A stretch of 57,548 bases of DNA from an uncultured Corynebacterium sp. (GCF_946221155.1 NZ_CAMIAN010000011.1:1-57548), one strand, 5' to 3'; shown: positions 34,207 to 45,471, counted from the first letter of the stretch. The notes: a model not told the origin generated them from the sequence alone. Made by a program: numbers and translations.

Positions 34207-36765
34207 ATGCTTATTTCCCAGTCGTGGCTGACCCGAATCCTGCAGACCTCCAACCCGCAGTGGAGCGTGAGCGCCGAGGAGTTCGACGCTGGCTTCGTCC
34301 GCGTTGGCTTCGAGACCGAGGGATACGAGGCTATCCCCGAGACCACCGGCCCGCTGGTGATCGGTCGCGTCGAAAAGATCGAGGAGCTCACCGAGTTCAA
34401 GAAGCCGATCCGTTACTGCGACGTCAACGTCGGCCAGGCTAACGGCACCGGCGAGCTGCAGCACATCATCTGTGGCGCGCGGAACTTCGCCGAGGGCGAC
34501 AACGTCGTCATCGCTCTACCCGGCACGGTGCTGCCCGGCCCGTTCGAGATCTCGGCGCGTAAGACCTACGGCAAGATCTCCGAGGGCATGATCTGTTCTG
34601 CGATGGAGGTGGGCCTGGCCAGCCAGCAGAACGCGGGGATCATGACTATTTCTGACGCCGACCTCGCCAGCGCCAACCTCAAGGTAGGTGACGATGCGCG
34701 TGAGTTGCTGGGTTTGCAGGACACCATCTTCGACGTGAACATTACCCCGGATCGCGGCTACGCACTGTCGGCCAGGGGACTCGCCCGCGAGTTGGCGTCC
34801 AGCTTTGACCTGCAGTTCCGCGACCCGGCGCAGGATCCGGCAGCAGCGGCGATGCGCAACGACCTTTTCGCCGGCCTGCCCGGCACCGACGGCGAGGTGC
34901 AAGCGCTGAAGGTCGACGAGGACACGAAGTGCTCCAAGTTCGGCATGCGCAAGGTCACCGGCATCGACCCGCAGGCGGAGTCCCCGCTGTGGCTGCAGCG
35001 CGAGCTGATGCTGTGCGGCCAACGCCCAGTGAACCCGGCGACGGACGTGACGAACTACGTGATGTTCCTGCTGGGCCAGCCGATGCACGCCTTCGACGCA
35101 GACAAGGTCAGCGGAGAGCTGCACGTTCGCCTGGCACAGAAGGGGGAGAAGCTGACCACGCTGGACGACGTGGAGCGCACCCTCGACCCGGAGGATGTGG
35201 TGATCTCCGACGACTCCGGTGTGCAGTCGCTGGCTGGCGTGATGGGTGGCTCGACTTCCGAGATTTCCGACACGACCACCAACGTGTTGTTCGAAGCCGC
35301 GCACTGGGATCAGATCACGGTGGCGCGCACCTGCCGCCGCCACAAGCTTTCCTCTGAGGCCTCCCGCCGCTTCGAGCGCGGTACGGATGCCGCCATCATT
35401 GAGGATGCCCTGGATTTTGCTGTTGCTTTGCTGGTACGCATCGCCGGCGGCGAGGTGGAGGAGGGGCGCACCCTGGTCGGTGCGGTTCCGGAGATGCCGA
35501 TGATCACCATTCACACCTCTCTGCCGGGCAAGACCGCAGGCAAGATCTACCCGGACGGCACCACCATTTCCCGCCTGCGGGAGGTTGGCTGCGAGGTACG
35601 CGAGACTGGCTCCCGCGACGACAACGGTGCCCGCGAGATCGAGGTCACCCCGCCGACCTGGCGCCCGGACGTGACTATGCCAGCTGACCTGGTGGAGGAG
35701 GTCCTGCGCCTGGAAGGGCTGGAGGATATTCCTTCTATCGTCCCGACCGCCCCGGCCGGTCGTGGCTACACCCCGCGCCAGCGGATGCGCCGCAACGTGG
35801 GCCAGGCCCTGGCCTGGGCAGGTTACGCAGAGATCCTGCCGACTCCGTTTATCGCCAACGACGTATTCGACGTGTGGGACCTGCCCGCAGATGACCCGCG
35901 CCGCCTGACGGTGAAGGTGCAGAACCCGCTGGAGAGCGACTACGCCTGCATCGGCACCACTCTGCTGCCGTCCATGATCGAATCCCTGCGCCGCAACGTC
36001 ACCCGTGGCCAGCGCGACGTCGCCCTTTACGGCGTGGAGCAGGTGTCCCTGCCGAAGTCGGCTAAGCCGTTCTCGCCGATGCCTTCTGTGAAGCAGCGCC
36101 CGGGGACTGAGGAGCTGCAGGAGCTGCTGGATTCCCTGCCCGCCCAGCCGCTGCACGTGGCCGTTGTGGCCACGGGTAACCGCCAGCTGCAGGGTATTTG
36201 GGGCGAGCCGGAATCCTTCACGGCGGCCGACGCCATCGAGTCCGCTCGTGTGGTCGCCCGTGCCGCCGGCGTGGAGATCACCGTGCGCAATGCAGAGTAC
36301 TTGCCGTGGCACCCGGGCCGCTGCGCTGAGATCCTGGTGGGCGACAAGGTCGTTGGTCACGCTGGCGAGCTGCACCCGCAGGTCTTGGAGCGCGCGGAGC
36401 TGCCGCCGCGCACCGTTGCCATGGAGATGAACCTGGACGCGCTGCCGCTGGAGGAGACCTTCCCGCGCCCAGTACTGTCCGCTTTCCCGGCGGTTCTGCA
36501 GGACATCGCAGTCGTCGTTGACGAGGCCACCCCGGCCCAGGACGTGGAGGATGCCCTGCGCGCTGGCGCCGGCGATCTGTTGGAGGAGATCCGACTGTTC
36601 GACGTCTACCACTCCGAGTCCCTCGGCGAGGGCAAGCGTTCGCTGACCTTCAGCCTGCGCTTCCGGGCGCCTGACCGCACCCTGACGGAGGAAGAGGCCA
36701 GCAAGTCCCGCGAGGCGGCCCTGCAATCAGCCACCGAGAAGGTGGGCGCACAGCTTCGCGCCTAA
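34207..36765 (+). CDS. pheT: Phenylalanine-tRNA ligase beta subunit
   Basis: An 852-residue subunit with the standard domain order: an OB-fold tRNA-binding domain at residues 40-155 (VIGRVEKIEEL, LQHIICGARNFAEGDNVVIALPG), the B3/B4 editing domain around 210-390 (KFGMRKVTGI, GQPMHAFDADKV), the B5 domain near 430-500, the class II-like core around 520-740, and the C-terminal anticodon-binding FDX-ACB domain (YHSESLGEGKRSLTFSLRF). It forms the (alpha-beta)2 enzyme with PheS and hydrolyses mischarged Tyr-tRNA. AAGGA lies about 13 bases before the ATG. Confidence 0.97.
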   Translation: MLISQSWLTRILQTSNPQWSVSAEEFDAGFVRVGFETEGYEAIPETTGPLVIGRVEKIEELTEFKKPIRYCDVNVGQANGTGELQHIICGARNFAEGDNVVIALPGTVLPGPFEISARKTYGKISEGMICSAMEVGLASQQNAGIMTISDADLASANLKVGDDARELLGLQDTIFDVNITPDRGYALSARGLARELASSFDLQFRDPAQDPAAAAMRNDLFAGLPGTDGEVQALKVDEDTKCSKFGMRKVTGIDPQAESPLWLQRELMLCGQRPVNPATDVTNYVMFLLGQPMHAFDADKVSGELHVRLAQKGEKLTTLDDVERTLDPEDVVISDDSGVQSLAGVMGGSTSEISDTTTNVLFEAAHWDQITVARTCRRHKLSSEASRRFERGTDAAIIEDALDFAVALLVRIAGGEVEEGRTLVGAVPEMPMITIHTSLPGKTAGKIYPDGTTISRLREVGCEVRETGSRDDNGAREIEVTPPTWRPDVTMPADLVEEVLRLEGLEDIPSIVPTAPAGRGYTPRQRMRRNVGQALAWAGYAEILPTPFIANDVFDVWDLPADDPRRLTVKVQNPLESDYACIGTTLLPSMIESLRRNVTRGQRDVALYGVEQVSLPKSAKPFSPMPSVKQRPGTEELQELLDSLPAQPLHVAVVATGNRQLQGIWGEPESFTAADAIESARVVARAAGVEITVRNAEYLPWHPGRCAEILVGDKVVGHAGELHPQVLERAELPPRTVAMEMNLDALPLEETFPRPVLSAFPAVLQDIAVVVDEATPAQDVEDALRAGAGDLLEEIRLFDVYHSESLGEGKRSLTFSLRFRAPDRTLTEEEASKSREAALQSATEKVGAQLRA

Positions 36766-36766
36766 C

Positions 36767-36813
36767 TGCATAATTCCCACGAACCTGAATAATTTGCATT
36801 TTGGGTTTAGATA
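36767..36813 (+). promoter_or_regulatory. argC promoter with candidate ARG box
   Basis: TGAATAATTTGCAT at 36786-36799 resembles the ArgR consensus TGAAT-N4-ATTCA, and TGCATAATTCCCA at 36767-36779 could be a second half-site pair. TAGATA at 36808-36813 is the likely -10 box, so ArgR would cover the -35 region. The short leader contains AGGGC/GCCCT around ATCG just before the ATG. Confidence 0.6.
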
Positions 36814-36828
36814 GGGCAGAATCGCCCT

Positions 36829-37854
36829 ATGTTGAAAATTGCAGTAGCAGGCGCCAGCGGATACGCGGGTGGTGAGGCTCTTCGCCTCCTATTGAATCAC
36901 CCCGGCTACGGCGTGGACTTCGAAATCGGTTCGTTGACCGGCGGTTCCAACGCAGGCACGCGGTTCGGCGAACTCAACCCGGGGCTACCCGCCCTGGCGG
37001 ATCGCGTGCTCGAAGAGACGACGGAGGACGTTCTCCGCGGGCACGACGCTGCAATCCTGGCCCTCCCGCACGGAGTCTCCGCCTCCCTGGATCTGCCGGA
37101 ATCCATGAAGATCGTGGACTGTGGAGCGGACTACCGCCTAAAGAATGCCAACCACTGGGCGCGCTTCTACGGCACCCCGCACGCCGGCACCCGAACTTAC
37201 GGCATCCCGGAGATGCCCGGCCGTAGGGAAGAGATCGCGGCCACCAATTACGTTGCCGCCCCCGGTTGCTTCCCGACCGGCGCCACGATGGCCCTCATGC
37301 CCGCTATTGCTAGCGGCCTGATGGCCCCGCAGATCAGCGTGGTTTCCGTCACCGGCACCACCGGCGCTGGCAAGAAGGCCGCCGTGAACCTGCTGGGTTC
37401 AGAGACCATGGGGAACTTGCGCGCCTATGGCGTGGGCACCCACCGCCACGCGCCGGAGATCAAGCAGAGCGTCGAAGAGCTGCTAGCACCGGGCTATTCC
37501 TCGGACGACGTCCACGTGACCTTCACCCCGGTGCTGGCCCCGCTGACCCGCGGCATCCTCACCACCGTCACCGCCCCCGCGCGTGGCCAGGCGAGCGATA
37601 TCCGCCGTGCCTACGAGAAGTTCTGCGCCAACGAGCCCTTCCTGCACCTGCTGCCGGAGGGCCAGCAGCCGGAGGTGAAGAGCGTCGTCGGCTCCAACAT
37701 GGTGCACATCCAAGTAGAAGTCGCCGATGGCATGGTCATAGCCACCAGCGCCATCGATAACCTCACCAAAGGCACCGCAGGTGCCGCCATCCAATGCCTC
37801 AACCTGATGTTCAGTTGGGAAGAAACCGCGGGACTTCCGCAGACGGGGCTCTGA
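36829..37854 (+). CDS. argC: N-acetyl-gamma-glutamyl-phosphate reductase
   Basis: A 341-residue enzyme that reduces N-acetylglutamyl phosphate to the semialdehyde with NADPH, the third arginine step. The cofactor loop VAGASGYAGGEALRLL is at the N-terminus, and the active-site Cys lies in APGCFPTGA near residue 146; HRHAPEI near 205 supplies the catalytic His. It is the first gene of an eight-gene operon and follows pheT by 63 bases. There is no ribosome site; the predicted leader is only about eight bases. Confidence 0.97.
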   Translation: MLKIAVAGASGYAGGEALRLLLNHPGYGVDFEIGSLTGGSNAGTRFGELNPGLPALADRVLEETTEDVLRGHDAAILALPHGVSASLDLPESMKIVDCGADYRLKNANHWARFYGTPHAGTRTYGIPEMPGRREEIAATNYVAAPGCFPTGATMALMPAIASGLMAPQISVVSVTGTTGAGKKAAVNLLGSETMGNLRAYGVGTHRHAPEIKQSVEELLAPGYSSDDVHVTFTPVLAPLTRGILTTVTAPARGQASDIRRAYEKFCANEPFLHLLPEGQQPEVKSVVGSNMVHIQVEVADGMVIATSAIDNLTKGTAGAAIQCLNLMFSWEETAGLPQTGL

Positions 37855-37863
37855 TTCAAAACT

Positions 37864-39081
37864 ATGACCAGCGCAGACAAGAACAATCCGGATACCAGCA
37901 CTGCCCAAGGTTCCTCTGCGGACCTCGGTGTGACCGTTCCCAAGGGCTTTAGCGCCGCTGCTGTGACTGCGGGAATCAAGCCCTCCGGCAAGTCGGATAT
38001 GGCTCTGATCCGCAACGATGGGCCGGATGACATCGCCGCCGCCATGTTCACCCGCAACCAGGTCACCGCCGCCCCGGTTCGCTACACCAAGGCGAATAAC
38101 GACGGCACTTTCCGCGCCGTTGTTGTGAACTCTGGCAACGCCAACGCCTGCAACGGAGCCCAGGGCGACAAGGATGCGCGTGTTACCGCAGAGAAGGCCG
38201 CCGAGTTGCTGGGGTGCCAGCCCGGAGATGTTGCCGTGTGTTCCACCGGCCTGATCGGCGACGTGCTGCCGATGGATAAGGTGCTTTCCGGCGTCGACGA
38301 GCTCGCCAGCCAGCTCGACCAGTCCATCGCCGCCGGCAACGATGCTGCCCGCGCCATCATGACCACCGACCTCGTTGCCAAGGAAGCCGTTTACCACGGC
38401 GAAGGCTGGTCCATCGGCGCCATGGGTAAGGGCGTCGGGATGATGGCCCCGTCGCTGGCTACGATGCTCGTGTTTATTACTACGGACGCCCACCTGCCCA
38501 GCGCCGACATGGCCCACGAGGCCCTGGCGGGCGCCACTCCGACAACCTTCGACTGCATCGACATCGACGGCGCCACCTCCACCAACGACACTGTGCTGCT
38601 GATGGCCTCCGGCGCTTCCGGCATCACCCCGGACGCGGAGGAATTCAACGCTGCGATCCACCAGGTGTGCCTCGATATTGCGATGCAGCTGCAGGCGGAC
38701 GCTGAGGGCGTCACAAAGAGAGTTTCCATCACCGTCGGTGGTGCAGAAACGGACGCGGACGCACAGACCGCAGCGCGCGTCATCGGCCGCGACAACCTGT
38801 TTAAGTGCGCGATGTTTGGCTCCGACCCGAATTGGGGCCGCGTGCTGGCTGCCGTGGGCATGGCGCCGGTGAAGATGAGCCCAGAGGCCATCAGTGTGTC
38901 CTTCAACGGCCATCCGGTGTGCATCAACTCCACGGGCGCCCCCGGTGCCCGCACCGTGGATCTCTCGGGCGCAGACATTGCCGTCGAGGTGGACCTCGGA
39001 GTGGGCGAGGGGCGTGCGACGGTGTGGACGACCGACCTGTCGTACTCCTACGTGGAGATCAACTCGGAGTACTCCACCTAA
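37864..39081 (+). CDS. argJ: Bifunctional ornithine acetyltransferase/N-acetylglutamate synthase
   Basis: A 405-residue enzyme that transfers the acetyl group from N-acetylornithine to glutamate, which recycles acetyl groups and makes the pathway cyclic. The self-cleavage site KGVGMMAPSLATML, with Thr as the nucleophile of the new beta chain, is intact near residue 200. NSGNANACNG near 96 and GSDPNWGRVLAA near 318 are also conserved. It starts nine bases after argC with no clear ribosome site, suggesting coupled translation. Whether it retains both activities cannot be told; no separate argA is seen here. Confidence 0.96.
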   Translation: MTSADKNNPDTSTAQGSSADLGVTVPKGFSAAAVTAGIKPSGKSDMALIRNDGPDDIAAAMFTRNQVTAAPVRYTKANNDGTFRAVVVNSGNANACNGAQGDKDARVTAEKAAELLGCQPGDVAVCSTGLIGDVLPMDKVLSGVDELASQLDQSIAAGNDAARAIMTTDLVAKEAVYHGEGWSIGAMGKGVGMMAPSLATMLVFITTDAHLPSADMAHEALAGATPTTFDCIDIDGATSTNDTVLLMASGASGITPDAEEFNAAIHQVCLDIAMQLQADAEGVTKRVSITVGGAETDADAQTAARVIGRDNLFKCAMFGSDPNWGRVLAAVGMAPVKMSPEAISVSFNGHPVCINSTGAPGARTVDLSGADIAVEVDLGVGEGRATVWTTDLSYSYVEINSEYST

Positions 39082-39127
39082 GACACCTGAACCACCCCGC
39101 ACAACGGACCAACCAGGAAAACCCCAA

Positions 39128-40081
39128 ATGAACCCCAAACACACTCCCATCGATACCACCGGGCTGACCCCCGAGATGCGCAGCCATGTGCTGGCTGAGG
39201 CCCTGCCGTGGCTTCTGCACTACCGCGACAAGATCGTGGTGGTGAAGTACGGCGGCAACGCCATGATCGACGAAGAGCTGAAGCGCGCTTTCGCCGCCGA
39301 CATGGTCTTCCTGCGTGCCATCGGTGCTCGCCCGGTCGTGGTGCACGGCGGTGGACCCCAGATCAACGAGATGCTGAAGACTGTCGGACTGGAAGGCGAG
39401 TTCAAGGGCGGCTTCCGCGTGACCACCCCGGAGGTCATGGAGTACGTCCGCATGGTGCTATTCGGCAAGGTCGGCCGTGAGCTGGTCGGGCTGATCAACG
39501 AGCATGGCCCCTATGCCGTCGGTGCCTCGGGCGAGGATGCCGGCCTGTTTACCGCCTCTAAGCGCATGATCACCGTCGATGGGGAAGAGGTCGACTTGGG
39601 TCGGGTTGGGCAGATCGAGCACGTTGACGCCGAAAGCCTCATTGACCTCATCGACGCCGGCCGCATCCCCGTCGTCTCCACGGTCGCACCCGATGACCAG
39701 GGGCGTATCTACAACATCAACGCAGACACCGCCGCCGGTGCGCTGGCAGGTGCCCTGGGCGCCGAGAGGCTCGTGATGCTCACCAATGTCAAGGGCTTGT
39801 ACACCGACTGGCCGAACAAGGAATCGCTGGTATCCAGCCTGACCCCGGAGCAGCTTTCCGACCTGCTGCCTAACCTGGATTCTGGCATGGTGCCCAAGAT
39901 GGAGGCCTGCCTGGACGCGCTGCGCAGCGGCGTGCAGGCCGCGCACGTCATCGACGGCCGTATTCCGCACTCCGTAATCTTGGAGCTGATGACCACCGGT
40001 GGTATCGGCACCATGATCTGCCCCGCGGGCTGGGAAGACATTGCCAGCCCCGACATCAACTATCGGGAGGACCTCCCATGA
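39128..40081 (+). CDS. argB: Acetylglutamate kinase
   Basis: A 317-residue amino-acid kinase, the second arginine step and usually the arginine feedback target. The phosphate-binding segments VVKYGGNAMI near residue 38 and VHGGGPQI near 74 and the NINADTAAGALAGAL segment near 200 are intact. The frame is open from 38894, but ATG 39128 with AGGA upstream gives the family N-terminus. Arginine-sensitive hexameric kinases carry an N-terminal helix; residues 14-30 here (TPEMRSHVLAEALPWLL) fit that. The stop overlaps the argD start as ATGA. Confidence 0.96.
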   Translation: MNPKHTPIDTTGLTPEMRSHVLAEALPWLLHYRDKIVVVKYGGNAMIDEELKRAFAADMVFLRAIGARPVVVHGGGPQINEMLKTVGLEGEFKGGFRVTTPEVMEYVRMVLFGKVGRELVGLINEHGPYAVGASGEDAGLFTASKRMITVDGEEVDLGRVGQIEHVDAESLIDLIDAGRIPVVSTVAPDDQGRIYNINADTAAGALAGALGAERLVMLTNVKGLYTDWPNKESLVSSLTPEQLSDLLPNLDSGMVPKMEACLDALRSGVQAAHVIDGRIPHSVILELMTTGGIGTMICPAGWEDIASPDINYREDLP

Positions 40082-41292
40082 CCCAGAACCTAGAGAACGC
40101 AACCAACGACTGGCAGGGCCACTGGAACGCCGCGCTGTTCGAAACCTACGGCACCCCGCCGCGCGAGCTGGTTTCTGGCCGTGGCACCAGCGTCACTGAC
40201 GCGGACGGCAACGAGTACCTCGACCTGCTGTCCGGCATCGCCGTGAATGCTCTGGGGCACGCTCACCCTGCCATTGTTGACGCCGTGACGAATCAGATCG
40301 CCACGCTCAGCCACACGTCTAACCTCTTCGCCCACCCGCAGGTGATCAAACTCGCCGAGCGACTGAAAGGCCTGCTGGGGGAGCAGAGTGGGGAGGCCGC
40401 CGAAGCGGCGGCCGGTGCCCGCGTGTTCTTCTCCAACTCCGGCGCCGAGGCCAACGAGGCTGCTTTCAAGATCGCCCGTGCCACCGGCAAGACCAAGATC
40501 CTGGCCGCCGAGCGTGGCTTCCACGGCCGCACCATGGGCGCCCTTGCCCTGACCGGCCAGCCGGATAAGCAGGAGCCCTTCAAGCCACTGCCCGGCGGCG
40601 TGGAGTACTACCCCTACGGCGACATCGAAGCCCTGCGGGAGATGGCAGACGACGACACTGCCGCGATCTTCCTGGAGTCCATCCAAGGCGAAACCGGCGT
40701 GATCCCCGCCCCGGATGGCTTCCTCGCCGCCGTACGGGAGCTATGCGATGCTCACGACATCCTCATGGTTGTTGACGAGGTACAGGCGGGCATGGGCCGT
40801 ACCGGCCAGTGGTTCGGATTCCAACACGAGGCCGGGGTCCTGCCAGACGTCATCACCATGGCCAAAGGACTGGGCGGTGGCCTGCCGATCGGCGCCACCC
40901 TCGCTCTGCCGAAGGCACAGCTGCTGGCCAAGGGGATGCACGGAACGACCTTCGGCGGCAACCCTGTCGTCTGCGCGGCCGCGAACGCCGTCATCGACAC
41001 GATCGAAGCCGAGGACCTTCTGGCAAACGTCGCCACCCAGTCGCAGGCTATTCGCGACGGCCTGGCTGATCACCCAGGTGTGCAGACCATCCGTGGCCGC
41101 GGGCTGATGCTGGGCATCGTTCTGGATGCGCCCCTTGACCTGGATCCGCTGGACTACGGGCTGATCGTCAACAAGCCCCAGCCCGATGTTATTCGCCTGG
41201 TCCCGCCGCTGAATATCTCGGCGGATGAGGTGCAGCGGGGCGTCACAAAGATTAGGCAGATGTTGGACGACAACCGCGCGCAGAACCAGTAA
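40078..41292 (+). CDS. argD: Acetylornithine aminotransferase
   Basis: A 404-residue class III pyridoxal-phosphate aminotransferase that makes N-acetylornithine. FFSNSGAEANEAAFKIAR near residue 120 binds phosphate, VVDEVQAGMGRTG near 230 holds the cofactor-binding Asp, and the Schiff-base lysine is in TMAKGLGGGLPIGA near 262. It overlaps argB by four bases and has GGGAGG before the ATG, inside the argB end. Normal length, no irregularities. Confidence 0.96.
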   Translation: MTQNLENATNDWQGHWNAALFETYGTPPRELVSGRGTSVTDADGNEYLDLLSGIAVNALGHAHPAIVDAVTNQIATLSHTSNLFAHPQVIKLAERLKGLLGEQSGEAAEAAAGARVFFSNSGAEANEAAFKIARATGKTKILAAERGFHGRTMGALALTGQPDKQEPFKPLPGGVEYYPYGDIEALREMADDDTAAIFLESIQGETGVIPAPDGFLAAVRELCDAHDILMVVDEVQAGMGRTGQWFGFQHEAGVLPDVITMAKGLGGGLPIGATLALPKAQLLAKGMHGTTFGGNPVVCAAANAVIDTIEAEDLLANVATQSQAIRDGLADHPGVQTIRGRGLMLGIVLDAPLDLDPLDYGLIVNKPQPDVIRLVPPLNISADEVQRGVTKIRQMLDDNRAQNQ

Positions 41293-41317
41293 CCACAGAA
41301 AGAACGGAAGACACCAC

Positions 41318-42259
41318 ATGACAAACCTGCACCTGCAGAAACAGGGGCCGCTGCGCCACATGCTGGCCGATGACGACCTCACCCCGGAAGAGCAAGCCGA
41401 AGTGCTGGCGCTGGCCGAGGAGCTGAAGGATAACCGCTACGGTAACGGCTACCGCAACCTGCTGGAGCGCCGCTCCGTCGCCGTGCTGTTCGACAAGACC
41501 TCTACGCGCACGCGCTTTTCTTTTGACGCCGGCATCACCGAGCTGGGCGGCAACGCCATCGTCGTGGACAGTGGAAGTTCGCAGATGGGGAAGGGCGAGA
41601 CCTTCCAGGACACCGGCGCGGTCCTGTCTCGGTACGTCACCGCGATCGTCTGGCGCACCGGCGCTCACGACAATCTCCACCAGATGGCGGAGACCGCGGG
41701 CGTACCGATCGTCAACTCCCTGTCCGATGATTTCCACCCCTGCCAGATCCTCGCCGACCTGGTGACCATCAAGGAGCACAAGGGCGAGCTCAAAGGGCTG
41801 AACGCGGTGTACTTCGGCGACGGTGCGAACAACATGGCCAACAGCTACATGTTGGGCTTTGCCACTGCGGGAGTGAACATCACCATTGCCGCGCCGGAGG
41901 GATTCCAGCCGGAGGCGAAGTTCGTGGAGCGTGCCCAGAAGCGCGCCGAGCTGACCGGGGCGACTGTGACCGTCACCGACAAGGTGGACGCCACGGGGGC
42001 GGACGTGGTGATTACCGACACCTGGCTGTCCATGGGGCAGGATGCCTCCGAAGACCGCAGCGCGCTGCGGGCCTACCAGGTGGACGAGAAGCTGATGGGC
42101 ACCGCCAAGGACGATGCAATCTTCCTGCACTGTCTGCCGGCCTACCGTGGCAGCGAGGTGACGCCCGAGGTCATCGACGGGCCGCAGTCGGTGGTTTTCG
42201 ATGAGGCGGAAAACCGCCTGCACGCACAGAAGGCACTGTTGGTATGGCTTCTTCGCTGA
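41318..42259 (+). CDS. argF: Ornithine carbamoyltransferase
   Basis: A 313-residue enzyme that joins carbamoyl phosphate to ornithine to give citrulline. The carbamoyl-phosphate loop STRTRFSFD near residue 54, HPCQILADL near 135, and the ornithine loop with LHCLPAYRG near 266 are intact. The frame opens at 41225, but ATG 41318 preceded by GGAAG and starting MTNLHLQKQ is the family start. It overlaps argR by 16 bases. Confidence 0.96.
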   Translation: MTNLHLQKQGPLRHMLADDDLTPEEQAEVLALAEELKDNRYGNGYRNLLERRSVAVLFDKTSTRTRFSFDAGITELGGNAIVVDSGSSQMGKGETFQDTGAVLSRYVTAIVWRTGAHDNLHQMAETAGVPIVNSLSDDFHPCQILADLVTIKEHKGELKGLNAVYFGDGANNMANSYMLGFATAGVNITIAAPEGFQPEAKFVERAQKRAELTGATVTVTDKVDATGADVVITDTWLSMGQDASEDRSALRAYQVDEKLMGTAKDDAIFLHCLPAYRGSEVTPEVIDGPQSVVFDEAENRLHAQKALLVWLLR

Positions 42260-42708
42260 CTCGCACAGCCCGGCAGGACATGATCGGGCGCATCATTGGT
42301 GCCGAGAAAGTTGGCAGCCAGCGCGAGCTGCTGGGAATCCTGGTGAACCGCGGCATTGATGTCACCCAGGCCACCCTGTCCCGCGACCTGGTGGACCTCG
42401 GCGCGAAGAAGGTGCGCGTGGGCGGGGAGGTTTATTACTCCCTGTCCGACGACGTGCGCGTGGATGGACCGGATAAGCTGCGGCGCGTTCTGGCTGAGCT
42501 GCTGGTCGACCACGACCACTCAGGGAACATCGCCGTCTTGCGCACCCCACCCGGTGCCGCGCAGTACCTGGCCAGCATCCTGGACCGCTCGGACGTAAAC
42601 CGAGTGGTAGCCACCATCGCCGGTGATGACACGGTTTTCGTTCTGGCACGGGAGCCGCTCAACGGTAAGGAGCTGGGGGAGTACTTCTTCCAGCTGGCAC
42701 ATAGCTAA
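42244..42708 (+). CDS. argR: Arginine repressor ArgR
   Basis: A 154-residue regulator. The N-terminal winged helix contains the family DNA-reading helix TQATLSRDLVDLGAKKVR near residue 40, and the C-terminal domain has the arginine-binding and hexamer segment VVATIAGDDTVFVLAR near 120. With arginine it binds ARG boxes, most likely the site before argC. The gene starts inside the end of argF, with AGAAGG upstream, and precedes argG. Confidence 0.96.
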   Translation: MASSLTRTARQDMIGRIIGAEKVGSQRELLGILVNRGIDVTQATLSRDLVDLGAKKVRVGGEVYYSLSDDVRVDGPDKLRRVLAELLVDHDHSGNIAVLRTPPGAAQYLASILDRSDVNRVVATIAGDDTVFVLAREPLNGKELGEYFFQLAHS

Positions 42709-42769
42709 AATCGAATAACGGATACAACAACTAGAACGCAAGAAGAGTTTCGAAGGGAAGCTTAGAAGA

Positions 42770-43966
42770 ATGAAGGATCGCGTAGTACTCGCATACTCCG
42801 GCGGACTGGATACCACCGTGGCCATCAGCTGGATCGCCAAGGAGCGCAACGCAGAGGTCGTCTGCGTCTCCATCGACCTGGGTCAGGGCGGCGAGGACAT
42901 GGAGACCGTCCGCCAGCGCGCCCTCGGCGCCGGCGCCGAGGAGTCCATCGTTGTGGACGCCCGCGACGAGTTCGCCAACGACTACTGCCTGCCGACCATC
43001 AAGGCTAACGGCATGTACATGAAGGAGTACCCGCTGGTCTCCGCGATCTCCCGCCCGCTGATCGTCAAGCACATGGCAGAGGCAGCCAAGGCGCACGGCG
43101 GAACCGCCGTCGCCCACGGCTGCACCGGCAAGGGCAATGACCAGGTCCGCTTCGAGGTTGGCTTCGCCAACACCGCCCCGGACCTGGAGATCATCGCCCC
43201 GGTTCGCGACTACGCCTGGACTCGCGAGAAGGCCATCGCCTTCGCCGAGGAAAACGGCATCCCGATCGAGCAGTCCAAGTCCTCCCCGTTCTCCATCGAC
43301 CAGAACGTGTGGGGCCGCGCCGTGGAGACCGGCTTCCTGGAGGATCTGTGGAACGCTCCGACCAAGGACGTCTACGCATACACCGAGGATCCGGGCCTGG
43401 GCCAGGCTCCGGATGAGGTCATCATCTCCTTCGAATCCGGCGTGCCAGTGGCCATCGACGGTAAGAAGGTCACTGTCCTGGAGGCCATCGAGGAGCTGAA
43501 CCGTCGCGCAGGTGCGCAGGGCGTCGGCCGCCTGGACATGGTTGAGGACCGCCTGGTGGGCATTAAGTCCCGCGAGATCTACGAGGCTCCGGGCGCTATT
43601 ACCCTGATCCGTGCCCACGAGGCTCTGGAAGCCGTCACTGTCGAGCGCGAGCTGGCCCGCTACAAGCGCGGCATCGAAGCTGAGTGGTCTAACCAGGTCT
43701 ACGACGGCCTGTGGTTCAGCCCGCTGAAGCGTTCCCTGGATGCGTTCATCGATTCCACCCAGACCCACGTCACCGGCGACATCCGCCTGGTTCTGCACGC
43801 GGGCTCCATCACCGTCAACGGCCGCCGCTCCGGCAAGTCCCTGTACGACTTCAACCTGGCTACCTACGACGAGGGCGACTCCTTCGACCAGTCCATGGCC
43901 CGCGGCTTCGTGGAGCTGCACGGCCTGTCCTCCAAGATCGCCGCTAAGCGCGACCTGGCTAACTAG
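42770..43966 (+). CDS. argG: Argininosuccinate synthase
   Basis: A 398-residue ATP-dependent ligase joining citrulline and aspartate. The ATP loop VLAYSGGLDTTVA is at residues 5-17 and AHGCTGKGNDQVRFE near 115 binds citrulline and aspartate. The gene lies 61 bases after argR; TAAAAT overlapping the argR stop could be the -10 box of a minor internal promoter. Several reiterated stop codons follow at 43964-43982. Confidence 0.97.
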   Translation: MKDRVVLAYSGGLDTTVAISWIAKERNAEVVCVSIDLGQGGEDMETVRQRALGAGAEESIVVDARDEFANDYCLPTIKANGMYMKEYPLVSAISRPLIVKHMAEAAKAHGGTAVAHGCTGKGNDQVRFEVGFANTAPDLEIIAPVRDYAWTREKAIAFAEENGIPIEQSKSSPFSIDQNVWGRAVETGFLEDLWNAPTKDVYAYTEDPGLGQAPDEVIISFESGVPVAIDGKKVTVLEAIEELNRRAGAQGVGRLDMVEDRLVGIKSREIYEAPGAITLIRAHEALEAVTVERELARYKRGIEAEWSNQVYDGLWFSPLKRSLDAFIDSTQTHVTGDIRLVLHAGSITVNGRRSGKSLYDFNLATYDEGDSFDQSMARGFVELHGLSSKIAAKRDLAN

Positions 43967-43990
43967 GCAACTAGCCAACTAGGCAACCGG
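43961..43990. repeat. Eight-base repeats carrying stop codons after argG
   Basis: AACTAGGC, AACTAGCC and AACTAGGC follow one another at 43961-43984, so TAG occurs at 43964, 43972 and 43980. The period of eight places one stop in each frame. Confidence 0.8.
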
Positions 43991-44019
43991 CTAACGAGAG
44001 CAGAAAGGCACACCCAACC

Positions 44020-45459
<1,440 letters not shown>

Positions 45460-45471
45460 GAAACCGCGGGC

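Noticed and set aside
32650..36726. Long antisense frames opposite tsnR, pheS and pheT
   Set aside because: Same shadow effect; no motifs, no ribosome sites, full overlap with intact essential genes.
37483..39159. Long antisense frame (558 codons) opposite argC-argJ
   Set aside because: It is a shadow of GC-rich codons on the other strand; its translation is rich in His, Gly, Val and Arg with no domain, and the plus-strand genes are certain.
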